DNA from: CAYSNP01 sp964432485
Lineage (GTDB): Bacteria; Bacillota; Clostridia; Christensenellales; DTU072
DNA length: 17,013 nt
Direction: 5' to 3'
Assembly: GCA_964432485.1 (NCBI GenBank)
Contig: CAYSNP010000037.1
Span: 1-17,013 of the forward strand
Made by a program: the position numbers and the translations under genes. Under the pieces are notes generated by a model, which did not search any database, was not told the origin of the DNA, and saw nothing but the letters and a program-made list of their open reading frames with translations. This document shows, piece by piece, positions 7,822 to 14,610 of the stretch. Within the stretch, counting starts at the first letter, position 1, and each line of letters begins with the position of its first letter.

Positions 7822-8052
7822 ATGGAAGAAAAGGTAATTGACTTTAGCAAAACTGTATTTGAACTATGCAAAGCGGATAAGCAAGTAATCAACATTTTAG
7901 CTGATTTAGGTTTCAAAGATATTCTAAAGCCTGCAATGCTCTCTACTGCGGGGCGATTTATGACGATTCCTAAAGGCGCGGCTTTTAGGAAAATAGAAAT
8001 GGACAAAATTAAAAAGGCTTTTTTAGCTAAAGGATATAAAATACGACAATAG
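7822..8052 (+). CDS. DUF1858 domain protein
   Basis: A 76-residue soluble protein that is essentially one DUF1858 domain. Its pattern is an N-terminal beta/helix stretch, then ILADLGFKDILKPAM (residues 25-39) and a C-terminal helix ending FLAKGYKIRQ. The family, often found with hybrid-cluster, hemerythrin or DUF438 proteins in anaerobes, has no proven biochemical role that I know of. The ribosome site before the ATG (GCGAGA) is weak. The stop codon overlaps the AGGAGG that serves the next gene, so the two are clearly co-translated from one mRNA. The pairing suggests a shared redox, oxygen or nitric-oxide related role, which is inference. Confidence 0.85.
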   Translation: MEEKVIDFSKTVFELCKADKQVINILADLGFKDILKPAMLSTAGRFMTIPKGAAFRKIEMDKIKKAFLAKGYKIRQ

Positions 8053-8063
8053 GAGGCAGCATA

Positions 8064-9269
8064 ATGAGTGAACAAATAAATAATAGAGAATATCGCAAAA
8101 ATGCAATTAAGGATATATTAAAAGATTTGCATAAAGGTGCAAGCGTGGACGATGTAAAAGATAAGTTTGCGCACGCTTTTGAAGGAGTTAGCGCCAAGGA
8201 AATATCCGAAGCGGAAACAGCTCTTATTGCAGAAGGGATGCCCGTTGCCGAAGTGCAGAAACTTTGCAGCGTGCATGCGGCTGTCTTTAAGGGCTCTATT
8301 GAAGAAATACATCAAAGTATAGACCCCGGCTATATAGCAGGGCATCCTGTCAATATCTTAAAAAAAGAGAATCGCTATTTGGAAAAGATAATTGAGGAGC
8401 AAATACTGCCGCACTTGCCTGCTTTGCCTGATGCTGTAGCCCTGCAAGCCTTAGGACAAGGTTTGCTTACTCTTAGCAAAATAGATACCCATTATATACG
8501 AAAAGAGAACCTATTCTTCCCCTATATGGAAAAGTATGGTATCACCGCACCTCCAAAAGTAATGTGGGGGGTAGATGATGATATTAGGGCATTGATAAAA
8601 GAATGCTTGCAAATGATAGATGCTAAGCCGGTCGATATTGCCGCTCTGAAAGAAAAGGTTGAGCAGGCGACCGAAGAAGTGCAGGAAATGATTTTCAAAG
8701 AGGAAAACATTTTGCTACCTATGCTAATAGAGACCTTGACCGTAGATGAGTGGAGAAAAATTGCCGACGAAAGCGAGCAGCTAGGTTTTATTATTGACAA
8801 TGTGGGAGTTTGGAAAAGAAGCGAGCAGAAAAATAAAGTTGAAAAAACGGAAGCGGTTCTTAATGGTGTTATCACTTTGCCTTCAGGCGAACTTAAAGTT
8901 GAAGAGCTGGTTAATCTTTTGGATACTTTGCCCTTTGATATTACTTTTGTGGATAAAAATGATACGGTTAAGTATTTTTCTCAAGGCAAAGAAAGGATTT
9001 TTCCTCGCACTAAGGCTATTATTGGGCGCAATGTTTCCAATTGTCATCCGCCGGCAAGCGTGCATATAGTCGAAGGTATTGTATCTGACTTTAAGAGCGG
9101 TAAAAAGGAAGAAGAGGCTTTTTGGATAAAAGCTAAAGACGCTTATATTTATATCCGCTATTTTGCGGTGCGTAGCGAAGTAGGCGAATATATGGGAGTG
9201 CTGGAAGTAACTCAAAATATTAAACCCATTCAAGAGCTAACAGGCGAAAAGCGGCTAATAGAAGATTGA
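8064..9269 (+). CDS. DUF438 / hemerythrin / PAS-domain sensor protein
   Basis: Soluble 401-residue protein with three modules. Residues about 8-85 are a DUF438 helical domain (KDILKDLHKGA, EAETALIAEGMPVAEVQKLC). Residues about 92-245 are a hemerythrin-like four-helix domain with His94, THYIRKENLFFPYMEKYGI (His143, Glu148), PPKVMWGVDDDIR and EENILLPM. Residues about 270-395 are a PAS domain (LPFDITFVDKNDTVKYFSQG, GRNVSNCHPP, FWIKAKDAYIYIRYFAV). Hemerythrin domains bind a di-iron site for oxygen or NO sensing and the PAS domain may bind a cofactor; CHPP is typical of this subfamily. In VDDDIR the position before DDIR lacks a histidine that I would expect in many relatives, so the iron site may be altered; this needs an alignment. 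A perfect AGGAGG precedes the ATG. It forms an operon with DUF1858. Confidence 0.92.
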   Translation: MSEQINNREYRKNAIKDILKDLHKGASVDDVKDKFAHAFEGVSAKEISEAETALIAEGMPVAEVQKLCSVHAAVFKGSIEEIHQSIDPGYIAGHPVNILKKENRYLEKIIEEQILPHLPALPDAVALQALGQGLLTLSKIDTHYIRKENLFFPYMEKYGITAPPKVMWGVDDDIRALIKECLQMIDAKPVDIAALKEKVEQATEEVQEMIFKEENILLPMLIETLTVDEWRKIADESEQLGFIIDNVGVWKRSEQKNKVEKTEAVLNGVITLPSGELKVEELVNLLDTLPFDITFVDKNDTVKYFSQGKERIFPRTKAIIGRNVSNCHPPASVHIVEGIVSDFKSGKKEEEAFWIKAKDAYIYIRYFAVRSEVGEYMGVLEVTQNIKPIQELTGEKRLIED

Positions 9270-9278
9270 GCGGAGGCT

Positions 9279-9300
9279 AGCCCTGCATTTTTGCAGGGCT
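9279..9300 (+). terminator. Hairpin after the DUF438 gene
   Basis: AGCCCTGCA-TTTT-TGCAGGGCT is a perfect 9-bp G+C-rich stem ten bases after the stop codon. The downstream sequence GCGCTTTGCC is poor in T, so termination may be weak or factor-assisted. Confidence 0.6.
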
Positions 9301-9335
9301 GCGCTTTGCCAATTTCATAAGTTTTTTATAATACC

Positions 9336-9364
9336 TTGACATTTGCTTGCAAGTTTATTACAAT
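9336..9364 (+). promoter_or_regulatory. mgtE: mgtE promoter
   Basis: TTGACA (9336-9341) and TACAAT (9359-9364) with a 17-bp spacer. Transcription starting near 9371 would give a 5' leader of about 215 nt before mgtE, unusually long for this window. Confidence 0.8.
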
Positions 9365-9370
9365 ATAGTT

Positions 9371-9585
9371 TGGCAAAAATAGTAATTCTTAGGTAAAATT
9401 TTATTAATTTTAAGGTTATTAATTAGGTTTATGGTATAAAAGCTACTTTTATAAAAATATATAAAGAGGAGGTAAGAATATGGATGCTCAAAGCGGCGAT
9501 GGTCCACGATGTAGGCAGAGTGACTTAAACTTATCTCTTTCTACTCTTAGCCTATAAGTAGCATTTATTTTCTTAAAAAAGTCAA
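9371..9585 (+). promoter_or_regulatory. Long structured mgtE leader with two competing pairings
   Basis: Two pairings compete for bases 9442-9448. A local hairpin is TATAAAAG (9435-9442), loop CTA, CTTTTATA (9446-9453). A long-range helix is GCTACTT (9442-9448) with AAGTAGC (9556-9562), which would enclose the ribosome site and the whole leader ORF. Mutually exclusive helices around a translated small ORF are typical of riboswitches or attenuators. The leader does not show the motifs of the M-box magnesium riboswitch that I would expect before mgtE. The region 9371-9434 is very A+T-rich and shows nothing else I recognise. Confidence 0.5.
9480..9557 (+). CDS. Putative leader peptide upstream of mgtE, 25 aa
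   Basis: An ATG at 9480 is preceded by GAGGAGGT eight bases upstream, one of the best ribosome sites in the window, and opens a 25-codon frame starting MDAQSGDGPRCRQSD and ending in TAA at 9555-9557. The stop overlaps the 3' arm of the long-range helix. The peptide starts with acidic, Gly and Pro residues, loosely like the acidic/proline-rich start of the enterobacterial MgtL leader, whose translation senses magnesium; no sequence homology is claimed. Codons 2-15 are richer in G+C than the surrounding leader. It cannot fuse to MgtE, because the MgtE frame has a TAA at 9574-9576. Real translation is inferred from the ribosome site. Confidence 0.5.
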   Translation: MDAQSGDGPRCRQSDLNLSLSTLSL

Positions 9586-11037
9586 ATGAGCAATAAAAAA
9601 TATCAAATTGACTATGAAAATAGTTTTTCTGTGCAGCTATCTGAGGAACTTGCCTCCAATATTCCTAAATTATTAACTTTCGTTCAAGAAAATATTGCCG
9701 CAAAAAAGTTTATCAAGTTAAAAAAAGCGTTAGAGCTTATTCAACCTGCTGACATTAGCGAGCTTTTTGATGAGCTTACACCCAGCGATATGGCAATAAT
9801 CTTTAGATTGCTGACAAAGAATATAGCTGCGGAGACTTTTATAGAATTAAACAGCTCTCAACAAAATTATTTATTAGAAATTCTTACGGATAAAGAGTTA
9901 AAAGAAATTACTGATGAGCTTTTCTTAGATGACTTTGCAGACCTAATAGAGGAAATGCCCAGCAATGTAGTTAAGCGCATCTTGCGTACAGTCGACCCTG
10001 TTAAAAGACAAAAAGTAAATGTATTGCTAGGATACCCAAAAGATAGTGCGGGCTCGATAATGACTACCGAATATATTAACTTGCATCATTATCTTACCGT
10101 TGAAGAGTGCCTGCAAAAGATTAGGGAACAAGCTATGGATAAAGAAACTATCTATACTTGCTATGTAACCGATGAGGAAAACAAGCTAATTGGCGTCGTT
10201 ACCTTAAAAGACCTATTTACTCATCCTCTAAATATTAAAATCGGTAGTATAATGGACACCAATGTAATTTCGGCTACTACAGATGCAGACCAGGAACAAG
10301 TGGTAGGATTGCTTTCCAAATATGACTTTTTGGCTATTCCTATTACTGATACCGAAAATCATATGGTTGGTATTGTTACCATTGACGATGCTCTTGATGT
10401 AATGCAAGAGGAAGCAACCGAAGATATCTCAAAAATGGCAGCTATTATCCCCGAGGAAAAGGCATATTTTGAAACAAGTGTACTTTCTACCAGTAAAAGC
10501 AGAGCGCCTTGGCTGCTTTTTCTTATGATAAGCGCAACTTTTTCCAGCGTTATTCTTACCAAATTCGAAAATCAGCTTTCTGTTATAAGCGTGCTGTTAG
10601 TGGCATCTATTCCTATGCTTATGGATACAGGAGGCAATGCCGGCAGCCAGTCTTCTACTACTATTATTAGAGGACTGGTTCTGCAAGAAGTAGGAATGAA
10701 AGACTTGAAAAAAGTGGTTTGGAAAGAAATAAAGATAGGTATTTTGCTAGGAGCGGCTCTGGCTTTTGTATGCTTTATAAAGTTGCTGATTGTAGACGGG
10801 CTTATCCTGGGGACAATTGATATCACCACTTCTTATGGGCTGCTTACTGCTTTTACCGTATCTTTAGCTATCTTTTTAACAGTTGTTATAGCTAAGCTGA
10901 CAGGCGGTATCCTTCCGCTTATAGCCAAAAAGTTTAAGCTCGACCCTACGGTAATGGCAAGCCCGTTAATTACTACAATTGTAGATATTTTAGCTTTGTT
11001 AATATTCTGCTATATAGCTATAGCAATATTGGGGTAA
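9586..11037 (+). CDS. mgtE: Magnesium transporter MgtE
   Basis: Mg2+ channel/transporter of 483 residues with the full MgtE plan. A cytoplasmic helical N domain (about 35-135, with repeats such as IQPADISELFDELTPSD) is followed by two CBS domains (about 140-265, GVVTLKDLF and GIVTIDDALDVM) that sense intracellular Mg2+, then a C-terminal membrane domain of about five helices (305-483) with the pore motif MDTGGNAGSQSSTTIIRGL near 345 and PLITTIVDILALLIF near the end, including the Asp that corresponds to the pore Mg2+ ligand. The start ATG has no evident Shine-Dalgarno (upstream is A/T-rich, CTTAAAAAAGTCAA), in contrast to the strong site of the leader ORF before it. That suggests expression control at the leader. 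An in-frame TAA at 9574 rules out a longer protein. Confidence 0.96.
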   Translation: MSNKKYQIDYENSFSVQLSEELASNIPKLLTFVQENIAAKKFIKLKKALELIQPADISELFDELTPSDMAIIFRLLTKNIAAETFIELNSSQQNYLLEILTDKELKEITDELFLDDFADLIEEMPSNVVKRILRTVDPVKRQKVNVLLGYPKDSAGSIMTTEYINLHHYLTVEECLQKIREQAMDKETIYTCYVTDEENKLIGVVTLKDLFTHPLNIKIGSIMDTNVISATTDADQEQVVGLLSKYDFLAIPITDTENHMVGIVTIDDALDVMQEEATEDISKMAAIIPEEKAYFETSVLSTSKSRAPWLLFLMISATFSSVILTKFENQLSVISVLLVASIPMLMDTGGNAGSQSSTTIIRGLVLQEVGMKDLKKVVWKEIKIGILLGAALAFVCFIKLLIVDGLILGTIDITTSYGLLTAFTVSLAIFLTVVIAKLTGGILPLIAKKFKLDPTVMASPLITTIVDILALLIFCYIAIAILG

Positions 11038-11094
11038 AGCGTGCAAATGTTATAAAATAAGACAACTCCATGCTGTTATAATTATGCCAATTCG

Positions 11095-11123
11095 TTGACT
11101 AGATATTTTTGTTAATGTATACT
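11095..11123 (+). promoter_or_regulatory. Promoter of the DUF1538-PII-GH4 operon
   Basis: TTGACT (11095-11100) and TATACT (11118-11123) with a 17-bp spacer, 53 nt before the GTG start at 11177. No terminator is visible between mgtE and this promoter, so some read-through from mgtE is possible. Confidence 0.75.
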
Positions 11124-11176
11124 ATGATAAAGATCGTATATAAAAAAGTAAAAAGAGAAAAATAGAGAAAATATAA

Positions 11177-12841
11177 GTGAGCACAATTTTATCCAAATTC
11201 AAAGAAGCTCTTATTGCTGTACTGCCAATTTCTATAGTTGTGCTGGTTTTAGGTCTATTAATGAAAATGACAGTCCCGCATGTAATCAATTTCTTAATTG
11301 GTATGGTGCTGCTTATTTTCGGTATGACCTTATTTTCTTTGGGTGCAGAATATGCTATGGTACCTATGGGCACCAGAGTGGGCGCAAGTTTTGGCAAGGT
11401 TAAGAAGCATAAGCTGCTGCTTGCTATTGTATCCTCTTTTATTGTTGGATTTATTATCACAGTAGCCGAACCTGACCTAATGGTGCTTGCCAGTCAGCTT
11501 AAAGGTGCATTTACGGAGTCTGTTATTATCCTTACCGTAAGTATTGGAGTAGGCATCCTCTTGGTGGTTGCAACCTTGCGCATTGTCTTTCAAATCAGTT
11601 ACAGAACAATTGTGCTTGTTGCCTATATAGCCATTTTTGCTTTTGGTGCATTTATTCCTCAAGAGTTTGTTACCATAGCTTTTGATTCCGGAGGGGTAAG
11701 TACAGGACCTATAACTACACCTATTATTTTGGCATTAGGGATAGGCGTTGCTTCTATCAAAAAAGGCAGCAGTATGGACGATAGCTTTGGACTTGCGGGT
11801 ATTTGCTCTATCGGACCAATAGCATCTATCCTTATTTTAGGCTTGTTTTTTGATACTTCCGGCGTAACTGCCGATAGTTTTGCCTCTAACTATACCGTTA
11901 GCGAAAATATAATCGGTATGTATACAAATGCGCTGCCTCATATTACCTTGCAAATACTTTGGGCAATCCTCCCTATTGTGCTATTCTTCTTTATATATAA
12001 CGCATTTCTGCTAAAATTGCCTAAAAAGTATCTTATAAGGATAGTATTTGGCTTAATTTACTTGTTTTTTGGTATCTTGATATTTATTCTTGGCGTAGAG
12101 GTCGGTTTTTCTAAGTTTGGCAATATGTTAGCTAAAGAATTAGTTGTACAAGGATACGCACCTTTTTTAATTCTTATTGGTGCGATAGTAGGATTCTTTG
12201 TAGTAGCGGCAGAGCCTGCTGTACATATCCTAAATGAACAAGTTGAAGAACTGAGCGGAGGCACTATAAAGAAAAAGAGCATTATGACTGCTCTGATGAT
12301 AGGGATGTCACTTGCAGTAGCAATGGCTATGATACGCATACTTACTGGCATAAGTATATGGTGGCTGCTTGTGCCCGGTTATACCATTGCGCTTGTCCTT
12401 ACATTCTTTGTGCCAAAGGTGTTTACCGCTATTGCTTTTGACTCGGGAGGAGTGGCAAGCGGCCCTATGACAGCTACTTTTCTGCTGCCTTTTTCCATTG
12501 GTGCTTCGCTTGCGCTGGGGGGCAATATCTTAAAAGATGCTTTTGGTACGGTTGCCATGGTGGCTATGACACCGCTGGTAACTATACAATTGTTAGGACT
12601 CGCCTCAGCAATTAAGAGCAAAAAGCTAGAGCTTAAAGTTGCAGGCGTAGAGGAAGAAATTATAGATGTAGAAGAAGTTATTGATTTAGACGAGCCGCAA
12701 GATAGTATTGATATTAAGGAAAAAGACGATAGTATAAACTTGCCGCAAACAGAAACAACCACAATAGAGTTGGCGGAAAGCATTGAGCAAGTTGGCAATC
12801 TTAAAGATAGCACTCCCATTATTAAAGAGAGTAAAAGCTAA
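11177..12841 (+). CDS. DUF1538 membrane protein, two tandem DUF1538 repeats
   Basis: Polytopic membrane protein of 554 residues built from two homologous halves. Paired motifs show the duplication: SLGAEYAMVPMG (54-65) with ILGVEVGFSKFG (304-315), VAEPDLMVLASQ (96-107) with AAEPAVHILNEQ (344-355), and FDSGGVSTGP (169-178) with FDSGGVASGP (421-430). The inverted or tandem repeats and the conserved Glu-Pro and Asp-Ser-Gly-Gly motifs look like a transporter core. The substrate is unknown. After the last helix (about 480) comes an acidic, probably disordered tail of about 75 residues (EEEIIDVEEVIDLDE). GTG is the only possible start, because TAA precedes it directly; the ribosome site is weak. 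It is the first gene of an operon with two PII genes 22 nt downstream. DUF1538 beside PII is a pattern I know from annotation, which suggests PII-regulated transport. Confidence 0.9.
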   Translation: MSTILSKFKEALIAVLPISIVVLVLGLLMKMTVPHVINFLIGMVLLIFGMTLFSLGAEYAMVPMGTRVGASFGKVKKHKLLLAIVSSFIVGFIITVAEPDLMVLASQLKGAFTESVIILTVSIGVGILLVVATLRIVFQISYRTIVLVAYIAIFAFGAFIPQEFVTIAFDSGGVSTGPITTPIILALGIGVASIKKGSSMDDSFGLAGICSIGPIASILILGLFFDTSGVTADSFASNYTVSENIIGMYTNALPHITLQILWAILPIVLFFFIYNAFLLKLPKKYLIRIVFGLIYLFFGILIFILGVEVGFSKFGNMLAKELVVQGYAPFLILIGAIVGFFVVAAEPAVHILNEQVEELSGGTIKKKSIMTALMIGMSLAVAMAMIRILTGISIWWLLVPGYTIALVLTFFVPKVFTAIAFDSGGVASGPMTATFLLPFSIGASLALGGNILKDAFGTVAMVAMTPLVTIQLLGLASAIKSKKLELKVAGVEEEIIDVEEVIDLDEPQDSIDIKEKDDSINLPQTETTTIELAESIEQVGNLKDSTPIIKESKS

Positions 12842-12863
12842 TAAGCAACTCTAAGGAGGTATC

Positions 12864-13211
12864 ATGAATATAAATGAAATAAAGATGCTAATTGCCATTG
12901 TACCAAGAGGCAAAGGCGATGAAGTGATTGCATTTTTGCGTGATAAAAATATTTTTCTTAATGCCATACTGTTAGGCAAAGGCACAGATACTAGCAGGCA
13001 GCTTGATTTTATGGGTGTGGGCGATAGCAAAAAGGATATAGTGCTATCTGCTATGTATGCCAAAAGGATTGCAGAAGTTATGCAGGAGTTGGCAAGCAAA
13101 TTTAAGTTGGAGGAGGCGGGGCGAGGAGTAGCTTTTGCTATAAAAATAAATAGCTTAAGCGGGAAAAGGCTATTAAGATATATTACTAGCTCCGTAGAGG
13201 AGGAAGGGTAA
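12864..13211 (+). CDS. PII-family signalling protein (DUF1538-associated), first copy
   Basis: A 115-residue cytoplasmic protein with the PII ferredoxin-like pattern: MLIAIVPRGKGDEVIAFLRDKNI (about 8-30), a short T-loop region GKGTDTSRQLDFMGVGDSKKDIV (38-60), the helix AKRIAEVMQELASKF, and EEAGRGVAFAIKIN (83-96). PII proteins are trimers that bind nucleotides and small effectors and regulate transporters or enzymes through the T-loop. The canonical uridylylated Tyr51 and a TGxxGDGKI-type loop are not seen, so it is a divergent PII, not a classical GlnB/GlnK. An ideal AAGGAGG site precedes the ATG. The partner is probably the DUF1538 protein encoded just upstream, by analogy with GlnK-AmtB. 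Confidence 0.85.
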   Translation: MNINEIKMLIAIVPRGKGDEVIAFLRDKNIFLNAILLGKGTDTSRQLDFMGVGDSKKDIVLSAMYAKRIAEVMQELASKFKLEEAGRGVAFAIKINSLSGKRLLRYITSSVEEEG

Positions 13212-13214
13212 CTT

Positions 13215-13526
13215 ATGGAAAACGATTTAATAATTACTATTGTCAATAGAGGGTTTGAGGATTTGGTAATGGAAGCCGCAAAGTCAAAAGGCGCTTTTGG
13301 CGGAACAATTCTTAATGCCAGGGGAACAGCAAACGATACAGAAAGGTTTTTTAATATATCTGTACAGCCGGAAAAAGAAATAGTTTTAATAGTGGTAGAG
13401 CGAGAAAAAAGACATGAAATAATGCAAGAAATTTGCGTACGAGCGGGTCTTTGCACGCCCGGACAAGGTATTGCTTTTTCTGTACCCGTGGACGAAACAA
13501 TAGGATTTGCAAATCAGCAAAAATAG
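13215..13526 (+). CDS. PII-family signalling protein (DUF1538-associated), second copy
   Basis: A 103-residue PII-like protein starting three bases after the first PII stop, with the ribosome site GGAGGA inside the preceding coding end, so translation is coupled. The pattern is LIITIVNRGFEDLVMEAAKSKGAFGGTIL (5-33), ARGTANDTERFFNISVQPEKEIVLIVV (35-61), and GQGIAFSVPVDETIGF (83-98). It differs strongly from its neighbour in the T-loop (TANDTERFF) and keeps a C-terminal GQGIAFSVPV strand, so the two could form separate homotrimers or mixed trimers with different ligands. No Tyr51-type modification site is visible. The likely function is sensing a metabolite or nucleotide and controlling the DUF1538 protein; this is inference from operon position. 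Confidence 0.87.
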   Translation: MENDLIITIVNRGFEDLVMEAAKSKGAFGGTILNARGTANDTERFFNISVQPEKEIVLIVVEREKRHEIMQEICVRAGLCTPGQGIAFSVPVDETIGFANQQK

Positions 13527-13560
13527 TATATCTCTATTGCTAAAAAAGGAGACCATAAAA

Positions 13561-14610
13561 ATGAAAATTGTATTACTTTCGGCAAAAGCCGAAGATAAGT
13601 TGCTTGCATCCTTAAAGAGCAGCTTTAAAGATGCAGAAATAGCAATACTCAATTTAAGTGAGAATCCTGATTTAAGCATATTAAAAGGAAGCGATATTGC
13701 CCTTAATTTAATTGGCGGGCAAGAGTTTGACACGCTAGCACTTTCAGAAATGGATAATAGGCTAGGCATCAATTCAAAACTTGCGGAGATTAGCTTAAAT
13801 ACTGTGGCTGTTTTTGAAATTGTCGAACTGCTGGACAAAGCGGCACAAGCTATTGCCAAGTTCCATCCTTCTGTGGTGCTAAATGCTGCCTATCCTATTG
13901 ATATGATTACTCTTTATCTTTATAAAGCGCATAATATAACAAGCTACGGTATTAGCTTAAAAGCAAACAATCTTCTGCAAACCTTTCTTGCCGCTACGGG
14001 CTTAGGAAAAATCAAAGTTGCCAGCTATAAAGCAGCGGGCAGGCTGGGCAATGCTTGGATTACTGAAGTTGCTGATGCCAAAGGGGGCGACCTTTATCCG
14101 CAAGCAAGGGAAAATGTCGCAAATATCAGTCTTGACTTAAAAAGACATGCGCTTACTGCCGACAGCCTGCGCAGTTTAAGATTCTATGGCTATTACCATA
14201 GCGCAAATACCCCAAATGAGGAGATAGAGCCTGCTTGTACCGCCGCTATACAAAAAATATTTAGTAAAGAAAAAACCACTGTTTACCTAGGGGCAATTAA
14301 TAATGATTGTCTGCAGGATTATGACAGCAAAGCGCTTGTGGAAATCCCTTTTGAATGTAGCAAAGGTAAGCTAAAAGCAGAAAAAGCTACCCTCCCTTTG
14401 CCTTGCGCACTGGCGTTGAATGATTATATTTCCGCTTTAAGCGTAGCGGCAAGCGCATTACAAAAAAGGTCTTTGACATTGTTCAAAAGAACAGTAAAAT
14501 TAGACCCTTATCTTGCAAGCATTCTTTCGCTTGCAGAGCTTGAAGCATACGCTCGAAGTCTTGCAAGCACTTACAATCTTGAAAAAGTATTTGCACAGGA
14601 GGCATTATGA
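13561..14610 (+). CDS. Degenerate GH4-like protein (probable pseudoenzyme)
   Basis: A 349-residue soluble protein. The start is the ATG at 13561, with AAAGGAG upstream; an in-frame TTG at 13507 would overlap the PII gene and lacks a ribosome site. By eye it aligns over most of its length with the GH4 enzyme encoded next: VLNAAYPIDMITLYL (106-120) matches FLNYTNPMAMLTGYL, GRLGNAW (160-166) matches GGINHQAW, GGDLYP (175-180) matches GQDLYP, and the C-terminal KLDPYLASILSLAEL matches ALDPHTSSEMSIDNI. Essential parts are changed. The NAD motif GAGST is LSAKA, the CHSV motif is SLKA, and the metal-ligand His of GINH is Gly. It also has a shorter middle. An intact frame with a good ribosome site and coupling by ATGA argues for a functional non-catalytic paralogue rather than a decaying pseudogene. 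Confidence 0.75.
   Translation: MKIVLLSAKAEDKLLASLKSSFKDAEIAILNLSENPDLSILKGSDIALNLIGGQEFDTLALSEMDNRLGINSKLAEISLNTVAVFEIVELLDKAAQAIAKFHPSVVLNAAYPIDMITLYLYKAHNITSYGISLKANNLLQTFLAATGLGKIKVASYKAAGRLGNAWITEVADAKGGDLYPQARENVANISLDLKRHALTADSLRSLRFYGYYHSANTPNEEIEPACTAAIQKIFSKEKTTVYLGAINNDCLQDYDSKALVEIPFECSKGKLKAEKATLPLPCALALNDYISALSVAASALQKRSLTLFKRTVKLDPYLASILSLAELEAYARSLASTYNLEKVFAQEAL

Noticed and set aside
9498..9530. Fluoride (crcB) riboswitch, because of GGCGATGG
   Set aside because: The required pairing partner of GGCG and the downstream motifs do not follow, and the gene is mgtE, not a fluoride exporter.
9371..9585. M-box (ykoK) magnesium riboswitch before mgtE
   Set aside because: Only a short TTAGGT-like match was seen; the expected conserved internal motifs (ATGCTGCTGCC- and GACGCCAATGGGTC-like) are absent, so I do not name it.
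9480..9600. Frameshifted fusion of the leader ORF with MgtE
   Set aside because: The leader stops at 9557, and the MgtE frame has a TAA at 9574-9576, so no single frameshift can join them.
13507..13560. TTG start for the GH4-like protein at 13507
   Set aside because: It overlaps the PII gene and has no ribosome site; ATG 13561 with AAAGGAG is clearly better.
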